64,000 nt of DNA from assembly GCA_016169945.1 (NCBI GenBank), contig JADLSH010000052.1, forward strand, positions 124,001 through 188,000. Direction: 5' to 3'. The notes beneath the pieces are model-generated. The model searched no databases. It saw only the letters and a list, made by a program, of their open reading frames with translations, and had not been told where the DNA came from. Within the stretch, counting starts at the first letter, position 1. Every line of letters starts with the position of its first letter. Source of the stretch: Trachythela sp. YZ-2020 (Eukaryota > Cnidaria > Anthozoa > Malacalcyonacea > Clavulariidae). The position numbers and the translations under genes were made by a program. Positions 1 through 9,200 of this stretch are shown here, piece by piece.

Positions 1-78
1 AATCAGAAAGGAGGAAACCTACTAGCTGCCTTACTACCGCCTGTGTTAAGTGTGCTCAGTAGCTTACTGACAAAATGA
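1..78 (+). CDS. C-terminal end of an upstream element gene (partial)
   Basis: The frame is open from base 1 to a TGA at 76-78 and encodes about 25 residues. The stretch is glycine-leucine-proline rich and hydrophobic (GGNLLAALLPPVLSVLSSLL). The stop overlaps the next start codon as ATGA (75-78), the tight packing expected of a viral or Polinton gene cluster. Short hydrophobic Gly/Leu-rich tails occur in minor virion proteins of adenovirus-like elements, but that is only a suggestion. The rest of the gene is outside the window. Confidence 0.35.
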   Translation, partial: NQKGGNLLAALLPPVLSVLSSLLTK

Positions 79-819
79 AACATACCAAACGAATGGTATT
101 GGTTCCTGAGGATGTGTTGCATAGATACGAACTGAAAAAAGGCTTGAAACGTCACCGCTTATGGCTAACATGATGCATAAAGATACGGCAATGTCAAATA
201 TTCTTCAACGTACAGATATGCCTGATGCTGAAAAACAAAAACTATACTATGCGAATATGGAACGTTATCTAGATCTAAGACGTCAAAAGGCCGGACAGTC
301 AAATACCAACCGTTCGGATAGCACCTAATGCCGAAAATAAAGAACCCAAAGAAAAAGCACAGTTGCCTGATGCGACCATTGTCGACCATATGACCTAAAA
401 CAATGCGTCCAAGAGCCACAGCACTTTTAAACCGTTTGAAAGCAAGACCGGACATTATTTCTTGGGATGAATCTGGACAAGTCAATTTGGACGGTAGGAA
501 AATTCCACAATCAAACATATCAGATCTCATCAGCGATGCCATGAGAGGGAGAAAGAATTTTAATCCTACAGGTTCGAAGGAATTTTTCCGTGCTTTATCA
601 AAGATGAATATGCCTACAGATCTTGTAAGGAATGAGGAAAGATTGAGACAAGCCCAAATGGACAGTTCGTCTGGCGAGGAAGATGTTCATTACAGCAGTC
701 CGCAACGTGCAAGCCAGCGGGGTACAACCTCACAGCGTACAACCCCCTTAAAGTATTTGCAAACCTTTCTAAAGAAACGCGAAGAACAACCTCAAAAACA
801 ATGGCTTAGATATAAATAA
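75..819 (+). pseudogene. Conserved Polinton-neighbourhood gene, frame-broken
   Basis: A start at 75 (MKHTKRMVLVPEDVL) opens a reading frame that is interrupted near 165, near 310 and near 398. The last piece (403-819) is a 138-residue open stretch containing ARPDIISWDESGQ and a region rich in RKNF/NPTGS, then a Ser/Gln/Arg-rich tail. The pieces follow one another in order with small frame jumps, so I read this as one gene of about 240 residues with at least three breaks rather than several genes. I recognise the pattern as a recurrent uncharacterised protein of cnidarian Polinton-like loci, possibly a virion-core or capsid-associated protein. That function is inferred from neighbourhood only. 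The + strand and the ATGA overlap with the previous gene suggest a late-type cluster. Confidence 0.5.
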
Positions 820-916
820 ACAATATGTAATTGTTTTGAAGTTAATAAATGTTAAAGTCTTTTCCTGTCATTTTTGGCACGGTAACAAGACTCTTCTTAC
901 TTGTCATTTTTGTTTT
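820..916. other. Convergent intergenic gap in the Polinton-like element
   Basis: About 100 AT-rich bases separate the end of the plus-strand cluster from the end of the large minus-strand gene. It contains TTAATAAATG (AATAAA-like) for the plus strand. I see no open frame. Confidence 0.3.
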
Positions 917-3369
917 TTAAAGCGCTAGAGGCATTGTGGGACTAGAAATCAAAACACAGGTACTTTTACAGTACTGCCTAGCCCAATACGCTGTATAAGT
1001 TAACAAACAGCAAATCTTTTCCTCGTGGTAAGATAAATGGGTGCCGGAAATGACAATCTTACAACCATCTATTAACTGCTCTTTCTGTTGCTCCAAATTA
1101 TCCCCGGCCTGGTATAGTATGCCATCATCCAGCTTGACAACCAGTCTTTGCTGTCCACAGTTGTCCAAATGTGACCAATTGCAACAACGATGTGTGTTGA
1201 TCCGATGGTTAACTCCGCCAAATTTCTCATGTGCTTGTAGGGCACCATTTCTTCCCTTGTTAGCGTTGGTAGAACTTTAGAAGGCGTCATCGATTCCTCG
1301 TGCACCTTTCTTAACTTTGCTTTTTCTTCTTGCATCTCTGTCATTACCTGTTCCCGCAGATTTTCCATGTCTTCGGCAAAAGCTATGTTGCAGTAAACCA
1401 CAACATTCCTTTGCGGTGTGCGACCCCATCCAGTTATATTTAGGATAGCCAGTGGTTTCTCGTAAAGAGTAAGGTAATTTCGCTTAGGATCTCTTATCTC
1501 CTCTTTGTCTGCATCCGTCAGGTTTTCGCGTAGGTACGTTTCGACTTTCGATATACTTGTTGGAATAGCAGAGTCGTAGCGTTCCGTTTTGGTCTGTCGC
1601 TACTAACATAATGTACTTCTCTCCAAACTGGGTTTAGGTTTCCCGCATGGCCATAATGTTATAAGATCCTAAATGCAGTTCTTTTAAGTGGATGATCTTG
1701 TTGTCGGAAAAAGCGCTGCTATAATTATCCAATAACCGTAACCTGTTCTTTTTTTCTGCGATCGCATCTTCGAAAGGTTGTCGGCTCTCTCGTATTTCTT
1801 TTGCCGCTTCCTTAGCTAGCCACATCTTTCCACTGCTCCTTTCGTTCTTTCTCTGGGGTACTACTTCGCTTTTCGGGTAGCTTAACTTCCAAAATATCTG
1901 CTCTGGACAACTGCATATCCACTTTGCAGTTCTTGTTTCCCTGCACGTGTGCAAGGTAAGGCGTACAGTGTTCGTGGGACCCTAAACCAGCTTTCTCCAA
2001 CAGTTGTAAATTATCTTCATTACTTCCTTCGTACCAGCTGTAGATATATACCACCGTTGGACACCAAACGCGTTGCAAAACCAGAGTCTAGAGCGACACG
2101 GCGACTTTTAAAATAACGCGCACCAGAGATATCCAGGAAAGTATCTTTAGTTTTTCTCTCCTTATCGCCACTCGAGGATTTAATCTGATCGCACACTTCC
2201 ACAATGTCCACAGGTAGTTTCGCGCCCAGGGTCAGGTTGGAAAGACACCAGTTTTCTTTCTCAGACCATTTCTCTATAAATTGTCCACTAATATTTTTAG
2301 TGACTTCGTTATAAGTATAAACTAACAATCCAACATCGCGTGTTCTGTCTATGACCACCAAGCTGTGTAACATGGAGTCACAGTAAGCTCGCCAAGTGTC
2401 GGCGAAAGGTGTAGAGTAAACCAGAGGAGGTGGAACATATTCTGTAATACGTAGCAGAGTATCCTCCATAAGGTTGTCACTTGGAACACGGTCTTTGCAA
2501 TAAAAGGTCACTTCGGCCCGCGTCAAACCACGATCTTTGGCTAAATCGCGAGCGTTTGCCAAACGTGTATCTTTCTGGCAAACCCAATCTTTCCAGTGCT
2601 GCCCAACGATTTCTCGAACGCTCTTGCTCTCCAGCATTTGTACCATTTTGTTGTAAATTTTACAACGAGTTGTTAGATCATCCACAGTTTCCATGTACGT
2701 AAGGCAGTTGTTGCCTACTTGATCGGCATTATCCAATATCGTTCTGCTCGCATCTTTTGCACTTCCTTGGACACGAAATCCTTTCTTCGTTGTCAAATAC
2801 TCTATTACATCGTCCTTGTCAAAGCTGCCAGCGTAATCCATGGTGACGTCAATATCTTTTAAAAAGATATTTCTTATCTTGTACTCGTCGGATCTTAAAA
2901 ACTTGAGAACGTCGCTGTATTCCTTGTCCGCACAGGCAATTTTAAATTCTTGCACGTAGTAGGCAGTTTCGTCAGTCTCTTTCGATGCGAGCCTCCCATA
3001 CACTTTATCCAAATCCTCTGCTTTTAACTCCTCCTTAAGGGGCGACAATGCGATAGCTTTGACTTTACATTTCTGCAAGCCATAGCGGTCGAGCATATCT
3101 CGAATGTGTTTGTTGACAAGGCCGACTTCCGTGTAGGTCTTCTTTGCTGTCACGAAGTACTCAGGCATGTAGACATAAAGCAAAAAGTTGTCTACAAATT
3201 TGTCACTACACGACGCAAAACCCACACCATCTTGCTTTCCATTCGTGTTAAAATTAACAGTCCCTGTTCTGTTTAGGGAGTTCTCTTTAGCAATCTTCTC
3301 TAACACAACAGTACTCTTGTTGGATCGACCAATAATAGCACGACGAGAAAAAAGACCAAGAGCTTGCAT
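917..3369 (-). pseudogene. Large unknown element protein with replication-initiator-like motifs, frame-broken
   Basis: The longest intact part (3369 down to 2020) encodes 449 residues starting MQALGLFSRRAIIGRSNK. The gene then continues through frame changes near 2030-2075 and 1830-1950 and through a poorly open stretch near 1400-1630, ending around 917. The original product was probably about 800 residues. Mid-protein features are DVTMDYAGSFDKDDVIEYL, then RCKIYNKMVQMLES, then LTRAEVTFYC. This order (acidic DVxxDY strand, lysine-rich IYNK strand, R-x-E-V-T-F-Y strand) resembles replication-initiation proteins of the Rep_trans / phage initiation-factor type, but I cannot identify the catalytic tyrosine with certainty. 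The C-terminal part is charged and probably coiled. A structural or virion role is not excluded. A TATA-like box lies ~90 bases upstream of the start. Confidence 0.45.
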
Positions 3370-3455
3370 ATTACCAAGATGACTTGTAGATTTTAAGAGA
3401 GATGTTCACAGCACGAAGTTGTAACACAGAATGAGAAAAAAGCTGCGAAGGACGC

Positions 3456-3464
3456 TTTATATAA
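3456..3464 (-). promoter_or_regulatory. TATA-like box for the large minus-strand element gene
   Basis: On the minus strand the sequence reads TTATATAAAG about 90 bases upstream of the ATG at 3369. The 3370-3676 interval is the divergent promoter region shared with the plus-strand zinc-finger gene. Confidence 0.4.
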
Positions 3465-3676
3465 CGCATTTTTGCAAGCTAATCACTTTTTGTAGTGACG
3501 TCATAATAGCGGAGCTTGACAAGCCCGGGCTTGCCCAGGTTAGGACGCCTGGTCAGCAATCGGGCTATATAGTGCCTTATAGGGCCAAATCGGGCGTGAA
3601 CGGGCAAAATAAAATATCTAACACAAGAAAAAATGAGCCAATTATTGTTAGGAACTCGTTTAGCAAACATCTAAAA

Positions 3677-4021
3677 ATGGGTCGTACACGTAGGAACTGC
3701 CCTGTTTTTGGTTGCGGTAGTACAAATCTTGCTAGACTAGCAAATCATCTCGATCAAGTACATGGCATGGACACAGAAGAACGCAAGAAGTGGTTAAAGT
3801 GGAGTAAGATAGGAATATGTGTACCTCGACAGAATGAAGAACCAAAGGAATTCAATATGGAGGAAAGTGTCGAAAAATTATTAAAGCGACAAGAAGAGAT
3901 GGAAAGAAAATTTAATGTTTACTTACGATCCGCCAAATTAAAGCATGGACAGTACAGTAAACGAGAACATTCTAACTCTGGGGAAACAAAGAAAGAACAT
4001 AAAGAATGGTTAACATATTAA
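3677..4021 (+). CDS. Small C2H2-type zinc-finger protein of the Polinton-like element
   Basis: The frame is open from 3431, but the likely start is the ATG at 3677 (AAAAATGGG context), giving 114 residues starting MGRTRRNCPVFGCG. The N-terminus has a finger C-x4-C-x10-H-x4-H (CPVFGCG...RLANHLDQVH) followed by an RKKWL helix. The rest is a charged, probably coiled-coil region (EKLLKRQEEMERKF). The same finger with the same downstream RKK motif heads the packaging ATPase of the element at 22576-25853, but here no ATPase follows. The role is likely nucleic-acid or virion-DNA binding; this is inference. It is transcribed divergently from the 917-3369 gene and overlaps the next ORF by 16 bases. 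Confidence 0.6.
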   Translation: MGRTRRNCPVFGCGSTNLARLANHLDQVHGMDTEERKKWLKWSKIGICVPRQNEEPKEFNMEESVEKLLKRQEEMERKFNVYLRSAKLKHGQYSKREHSNSGETKKEHKEWLTY

Positions 4022-4206
4022 TTGGCGTAGTAAACTACGAAAAGGTACCTCTGTTGCCTGCAAACAAGAAACGGGAAAAGTGTAAAGTGCTGGATGTTAA
4101 ATCCGTGGAACACAAGGGACTAAAACGTAAGATTCTGCTAACAGAAGATGGAACAGTTTACAAAATAAAACGAAAACAGTGTAAAAGCTGGACAATATGT
4201 TTATAA
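4006..4206 (+). CDS. Small basic hypothetical protein of the Polinton-like element
   Basis: A 66-residue lysine-rich ORF starts MVNILIGVVNYEKVPLLPAN and ends in KRKQCKSWTICL. It overlaps the 3' end of the zinc-finger gene in another frame, which suits a compact element. An AATAAA follows at about 4241-4246. I do not recognise a family. It could also be the shifted C-terminus of the preceding gene. Confidence 0.35.
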   Translation: MVNILIGVVNYEKVPLLPANKKREKCKVLDVKSVEHKGLKRKILLTEDGTVYKIKRKQCKSWTICL

Positions 4207-4353
4207 CTGTATATTTGTGTAAATAATTGTTATACCTAAAGGAATAAACTTGTTGAAAACGTTAATCCGTGTGTTAATTTATGCGCGTATCCAAGCAAAG
4301 CGGTGTCCTAGCTACATTATTTTGCGCTAAAAATGTATACATTTTCGTATTCG

Positions 4354-5037
4354 TTAAACCCCCTTTTTCCTCCTTTTGAAAGGAAGAGAAATGGGGGGAT
4401 CGAGCACAGGTGATCGTAATACAAAACGGACTTGATCATGGGGAGGAATATCTTGGGCGATGGTATTCAACAAATTCTCGAATATTTCATGAAGCCGATT
4501 ATCGAATTGGGAAAGTTCCAAATGTGCAAACATGTCCGTAAATTGAATAGCATAATCCGTACCGGTAGTCTTAAACTTTTTCACTTTTACTTGTTTAACA
4601 TTAGTTACAGTAAAAAAGTTATCGCTAACCTCATCAGATGTTCCTGTACCGTCGTTTACTTCGTCAAACGATCTTTTCAGCCCACGGCCAGTTTGTACGA
4701 AAGGCTCGTCGTTTATCTCTTCGTTCATATCATCATTCGCTTCGTCAAAAGACCTTTTCTGTCCACGGCCAACCTGCAGTATTGGTTCGTCGTCTCGCCA
4801 GTTGATCAAAAACTGTTGTCTTTGTTCTGGGGTCCACTTATCGGTAAAATCAGGTACAAGCCCTAGTTGGGTGTTTTCCATTCGCCATTCCCTTATACGT
4901 TGAAAGATTTCCATTTGCCTTTCAAACACTAGCCGTCGTTCGGTTTCATTGAAGGCACACGTTCTCTCCAAGGAGCTTAACTCTGCTAGAGTTTCACAAT
5001 TGCTTATTCTCGTATTCATTTTCAAATGTTTCTCCAC
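4354..5037 (-). CDS. Polinton polymerase-associated N-terminal domain protein, detached
   Basis: The ORF has 227 residues; ATG at 5037 or at 5019 is possible. The protein has a helical Glu/Arg-rich N-terminus and two near-identical nuclear-localisation-like repeats (GRGQKRSFDEAND and GRGLKRSFDEVND). Its conserved C-terminal domain contains DYAIQFTDMFAHLELSQFD, a central helix, and HDQVRFVLRSPVLDPPISL, then ends in FKRRKKGV. I recall this last domain at the N-terminus of large cnidarian Polinton/adintovirus-type proteins that continue into a protein-primed family B DNA polymerase. Here the frame stops right after it and no polymerase motifs follow, so it is either a truncation or a stand-alone version. 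The recall is from memory and a profile search would decide it. A TATA-like box lies ~45 bases upstream. Confidence 0.5.
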   Translation of the reverse strand: MEKHLKMNTRISNCETLAELSSLERTCAFNETERRLVFERQMEIFQRIREWRMENTQLGLVPDFTDKWTPEQRQQFLINWRDDEPILQVGRGQKRSFDEANDDMNEEINDEPFVQTGRGLKRSFDEVNDGTGTSDEVSDNFFTVTNVKQVKVKKFKTTGTDYAIQFTDMFAHLELSQFDNRLHEIFENLLNTIAQDIPPHDQVRFVLRSPVLDPPISLPFKRRKKGV

Positions 5038-5079
5038 CGAAAGATAAATGCACTATGAGCTGTTTCGCTCAAAACCCCG

Positions 5080-5088
5080 TATTTATAA
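5080..5088 (-). promoter_or_regulatory. TATA-like box upstream of the 4354-5037 gene
   Basis: The minus strand reads GTTATAAATA about 45 bases upstream of the ATG at 5037, a good distance for a compact viral-type promoter. Confidence 0.4.
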
Positions 5089-5604
5089 CGTAATATGACA
5101 TCTTAGTGCGCACACCCTTTAAAAAATCAATGTTTATAGTCTCGCCAAACCGTACGTACAATGCGTACGTACAATACGTACGTACAATGCGTTTGAGGCA
5201 ATCTCGTGTATTTACGGACTATACTGTGAACACAAATAGATTTTTAAACTCTTTTTTTCCTTCGTCGGTTAAAACTTTTAATATAGCTAACTGTAAATAG
5301 ATTTAAATTGAGTTGATAAAGTCGTGTAAATTTTCTCCAATAATTGTATTTTAATCTATACGTTATGTATTTTGCACGCAATTCAGCTCTGTAGCTGCAA
5401 AGTGTAATTTTTAATAATAAACTATTCTATACTATTCTATTCAATGCGTACGTACAATACGTACGTACAAGGCGTACGTACAAGGCGTACGTACAAGGCG
5501 TACGTACAAGGCGTACGTACGGAAAATGACGTCACTTCCCAATATGACGCACGCGACGCCATTTTGAATACTAATTATACGCTATATAGCCAGGATAAGC
5601 TACT
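5089..5604. repeat. Subterminal repeats and right terminus of the Polinton-like element
   Basis: Tandem units built on the palindrome GTACGTAC (12-14 bp, GCGTACGTACAAG type) occur at about 5150-5195 and 5443-5520. A TGACGTCA site follows at about 5527. The terminus then runs to AAGCTACT at 5604. Tandem subterminal repeats inside an AG...CT end are also seen, with a different unit, in the element at 22576-25853. No gene is supported here. Confidence 0.6.
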
Positions 5605-5964
5605 TCTCTCCTAATAATATACATGAAATATTTTCTCAATTCTCATTGGCTGAGAGCAGTGCAGGTTTTTAGGATAGCACTCGTCCATCGGACTCGTGCA
5701 ATTTTGATAGTCTTTGAAAAACTCACTCGTGCATGTTTTTTCCAAGTTGCACTCGAAACTATTACCTATACTTATTGGAGTTTGATGTCTAGCCCGGTGC
5801 ACTTTGTGTTATATACATCCAACGACGAAGGAAGTATTATATAACTGATATTGTAAACCAGCCTTTAATTCAAATTTTATCAAGTTAACTGGATTATTGT
5901 TCTAATGACGTTTTCACCAAATCATTTTTTAATCAAAGTTTTGTTATTAATTTCTTGAATTTAG
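5605..5964. other. Intron sequence of the BMAL-like gene, no gene seen
   Basis: AT-rich DNA lies between the end of the Polinton-like element and the PAS-B exon. It contains ACTCGT/ACTCGTGCA-rich repeat sequence at 5640-5760 that resembles a short interspersed repeat. Short open frames here overlap on both strands and look fortuitous. Confidence 0.4.
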
Positions 5965-6233
5965 CTTCACCAAGATAATTGGTTATTGTTCAGACGAAGT
6001 AATCGGGAAATCAGCGTACAGTTTCTTCCATAAAGATGACCTTAAAATCGTGGCTGAAGCCCATCACAAGGCCTTCAACAACAAGTCTAGCTCACGACTG
6101 GAAGTGATATACAGATTCCGTGCGAAGGCTGGACACTATATTCCATTGAAAACTACATCAGTTGTGTTTCGCAATCCTTATTCGAAAGAAGTTGACTATA
6201 TTGTCACATGCACGGAATGTTGTTATAAGGTTG
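5965..6233 (+). CDS. Bmal1: BMAL-like exon: PAS-B domain
   Basis: The acceptor TTGAATTTAG ends at 5964. The open frame carries [47 protein letters not shown] and [15 protein letters not shown], in the order of a PAS-B fold (PAS core, HPDD-like helix, then the beta-scaffold with the NPYSxEVDYIV strand typical of ARNT/BMAL). The donor is either GTTGGT after 6229, giving phase 0, or GTGAAA after 6233. The second leaves one base and joins in frame to the exon at 14636. The fold mediates heterodimerisation with the CLOCK-type partner. Confidence 0.8.
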
Positions 6234-9200
6234 GTGAAATATATTATCTTATTATTTTTCGTCTCAGTCACATCGTTATTGTAGAAGGGTGCTTCCAGTC
6301 ACACACACTGCTGTTTTTACACTTGACCAATGAGGTGTGGCTCTGATTGGATCTATAGACATAACAAACAGTATAATGAAGTTTGTTTATTGTGGAAGGC
6401 CATGCATTGTGGAAGGCCATGTTACACGGAGCAATTTTTGCTGCAACTTACAACGCAATTTCTGCACAGAGCCATGTTATGTAGGAATGTACGCAAAGAA
6501 ATCGGTGAACATGGCCCGCTTTTCACTCCACTCATTTCTTTGTTGACTTCTGGGCATGTTTAGCAAGAAAAGTTTCGGCAAAGTAAAACGAGATTCATGC
6601 TCACAATTTCTCTGCGAATATACGTTCTACCTAACATCGCTCTGTGTCAGAAATTGCGTTGCAAGTTGCAGCAAAAATTGCCTCGTGTAGCATGGCTTAA
6701 TGTTCAATATTATTATCGGTCTTGGCAAGATTGTAAATTTTTATTTGCCTTGTTTTGTATAGTTCCATTTCACCAAACATGCCAATAAGTGCAACGCAAA
6801 GAGGGACAGAAACATGGTAAGAAATGATAGCAACTTCATCATGGCACAAAGTCATTCGATGCTATATTTAACTTAGTTGAACTAGAATACTGGGTTTGAT
6901 GGATAATCCAAGTGAGTAGATATATACACAATTTAAGACCTAACCAGGAACGGTTGTGAAAAATGCAACACTAGGCCCTCTGGCAGGAATTGAACCCACG
7001 GCCCTGCGATTCCGGTGCAGCGCTCTAACCAACTGAGCTACAGAGGCCAGTTGCTGAGCTGTAACCGTAAGTTATGTATATATAGGTTATCGGGTGTGCG
7101 GGTTGTGATAAGGTAAACTTCAAAGATTTTTTTGCACTTCACTTGGTTGAACTAGAATACTGGGTTTGATGGATAATCCAAGTGAGTAGATATATACACA
7201 ATTTAAGACCTAACCAGGAACGGTTGCGAAAAATGAATCGCAGGGCCGTGGGTTCAATTCCTGCCAGAAGACCTAGTGTTGCATTTTTCGCAACCGTTCC
7301 TGGTTAGGTCTTAAATTATGTATATATACTCACTTGGATTATCCATCAAACCCAGTATATTTAACTTAGCCTCAAGAGAACTAGGCCAGCATTGTTGCGG
7401 AACCATTGTTAACAAAACGCCTGCTGAGGCGTTCACGCTGGCCGCGAGCAGCAAGATACCCAACCTGTAGTTTGGAGTGCAATAGAGAAAGGGGGTGGGG
7501 TTCTCCCTGATGAAAACTTTGGTCGGTAGGTCATTTTCGGCCAAGAGCAAGGAGGCAGTAGTGACTGAAGGTTCAGCTTAACCCCCCCCCCCCATAAAAA
7601 AGGGATGGTTAGGGCTGAACGTAGTAGATGCGATTGTTTACTTGCTTTAACTGCCTAGCTAGCAGTCCTTTATTTTACCCAAGAAAAACAACGAGTAACA
7701 GAGGTTACAACGAGTAACGAGGACAATATCGTCTAGTTGAAGATTTCGTTTTGGAACTTTCCACTTGTTAAATCGTTGTAAGCCATTGAGATATTCAGCA
7801 GACCATCGTTTCCAGAAATGTTGTGTCAATGCTTGACAGAGTTTCCATCTTTTTAGACCAAGAATGGGCTCTTTATAAATGCGGCTAGGTAGAGCTTCTA
7901 AAGGACGTCCAATTAGAAAATGCCCAGGAGTAAGTGGAGATATTCCATCATCATCATTTGTATCAAGCGAAGGTATCAGTGGACGAGAGTTGAGACAGGC
8001 TTCGATTTGGCAGAGGGTGGTTGTCATTTCTTCGAAGTTTAGTTTAGTTTCCCCAACTATTCGCTTCAAGTGCCGTTTACAGGACTTTACCCCGTTCTCC
8101 CAAACCGAACCATGATGAGGACCGGTGGGTGGGCTAAACATCCACTGGATGCCTTGGGACGAACAAAAGTTCATAACAGATTCTTTCATATCTGGTCTTT
8201 GAAGTAGTCGATAAAGTTCCCTTAAATCTTTATTCGTACGCCGAAAACAAGTCGCGTTATCGCTCCAAATCTGCGTGGGTTTTCCTCTTCGAGAAACAAA
8301 GCGACGAAGTGTAGCAAGGAATGCTTCCGCCGTGAGGTCTGATACTAATTCGATGTGACACGACTTGGTTACGAGACAAACAAAAACTGCTACATAGGCT
8401 TTGCGATACGTTGGCTTTCGAACTGATCCAATCTTTAGTGTAAACGGTCCAGCATAGTCTACCGAGACTCTCTCATTGGCAAAGGTGGGCAAAACACGTG
8501 CTGACGGAAGCTGACCCATCAGTTGAGTTGTTATCTTTGGAGATGCTCGCTTGCACACTACACACTCGCGTATCAACTTACGAACGACTCTACGTGCACT
8601 AATGATGTGATAGGGCTGATAGGTATCCTGAAGAGATCCTAACGTAAGCTTTGGACCAGCATGACACAATCGTTTATGTTCACTCTGTACGATGAAGGTT
8701 GACAGATAATGCTTTCCATGAAGAATCAGTGGATGCTGAGATTCGTAATCTTTCATTGACTGCGAAAGACGACCACCAACTCTTAATAATCCGTCTTTAT
8801 CCAAGAAGGCATTCAAGGATTGCAAAGGATCCGACAATGGTAATGGGTTTTTCTTTCTTAACAATTTGACAGTGTTTGGGAAAATTTGAGCTTGGGCTTG
8901 TTTAATCAACCTGGATAGTTCAGACACTGCTAGTGGTGTAGAACTGAATAGGTTTGAACGGGTGACCACGCGAAATACCCAGGCAGTAACTCTCACGAGT
9001 TGAATGTAACTGGAATATCGAGTAATGTCAATCACAGGCTCCGTCGAGGCTGTATCTGTCGTTGTTTGCAGAGTAACTTCTTCCTTCTCTTTTAGTTGTA
9101 AGCAGTCTTTCGTGACACCCAGCGATTGGAGAGCTTCCAGTGAAGGAGGTGCAGTAAATTTCGATGGCCAATTCGACTGATTTTGCTTAAGCCAATCTGG

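Larger units (their letters stand above)
1..5604. mobile_element. Polinton/Maverick-like element, decayed, right part
   Basis: The right end is seen at 5604, where the sequence finishes with AAGCTACT. The last ~50 bases (GAATACTAATTA, then TATATAGCC, then GGATAAGCTACT) match the end of the separate element at 22576-25853. The left end lies outside the window. Inside are remnants of densely packed intron-less genes on both strands: a broken cluster (1-819 +), a large broken gene (917-3369 -), a zinc-finger gene (3677-4021 +), a small ORF (4006-4206 +) and a gene resembling the N-terminal region of Polinton polymerase proteins (4354-5037 -). No integrase, polymerase core or capsid gene is visible in this part. 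Assignment to Polintons is by end structure and by recall of protein resemblance, not by a search. TCTCTC at 5605-5610 is the expected place for the target duplication. Confidence 0.65.

Noticed and set aside
6974..7047. tRNA gene on the minus strand
   Set aside because: It has A and B boxes, but the stems are imperfect, it lies within a repeated SINE body and further copies occur at 33031-33103 and elsewhere.
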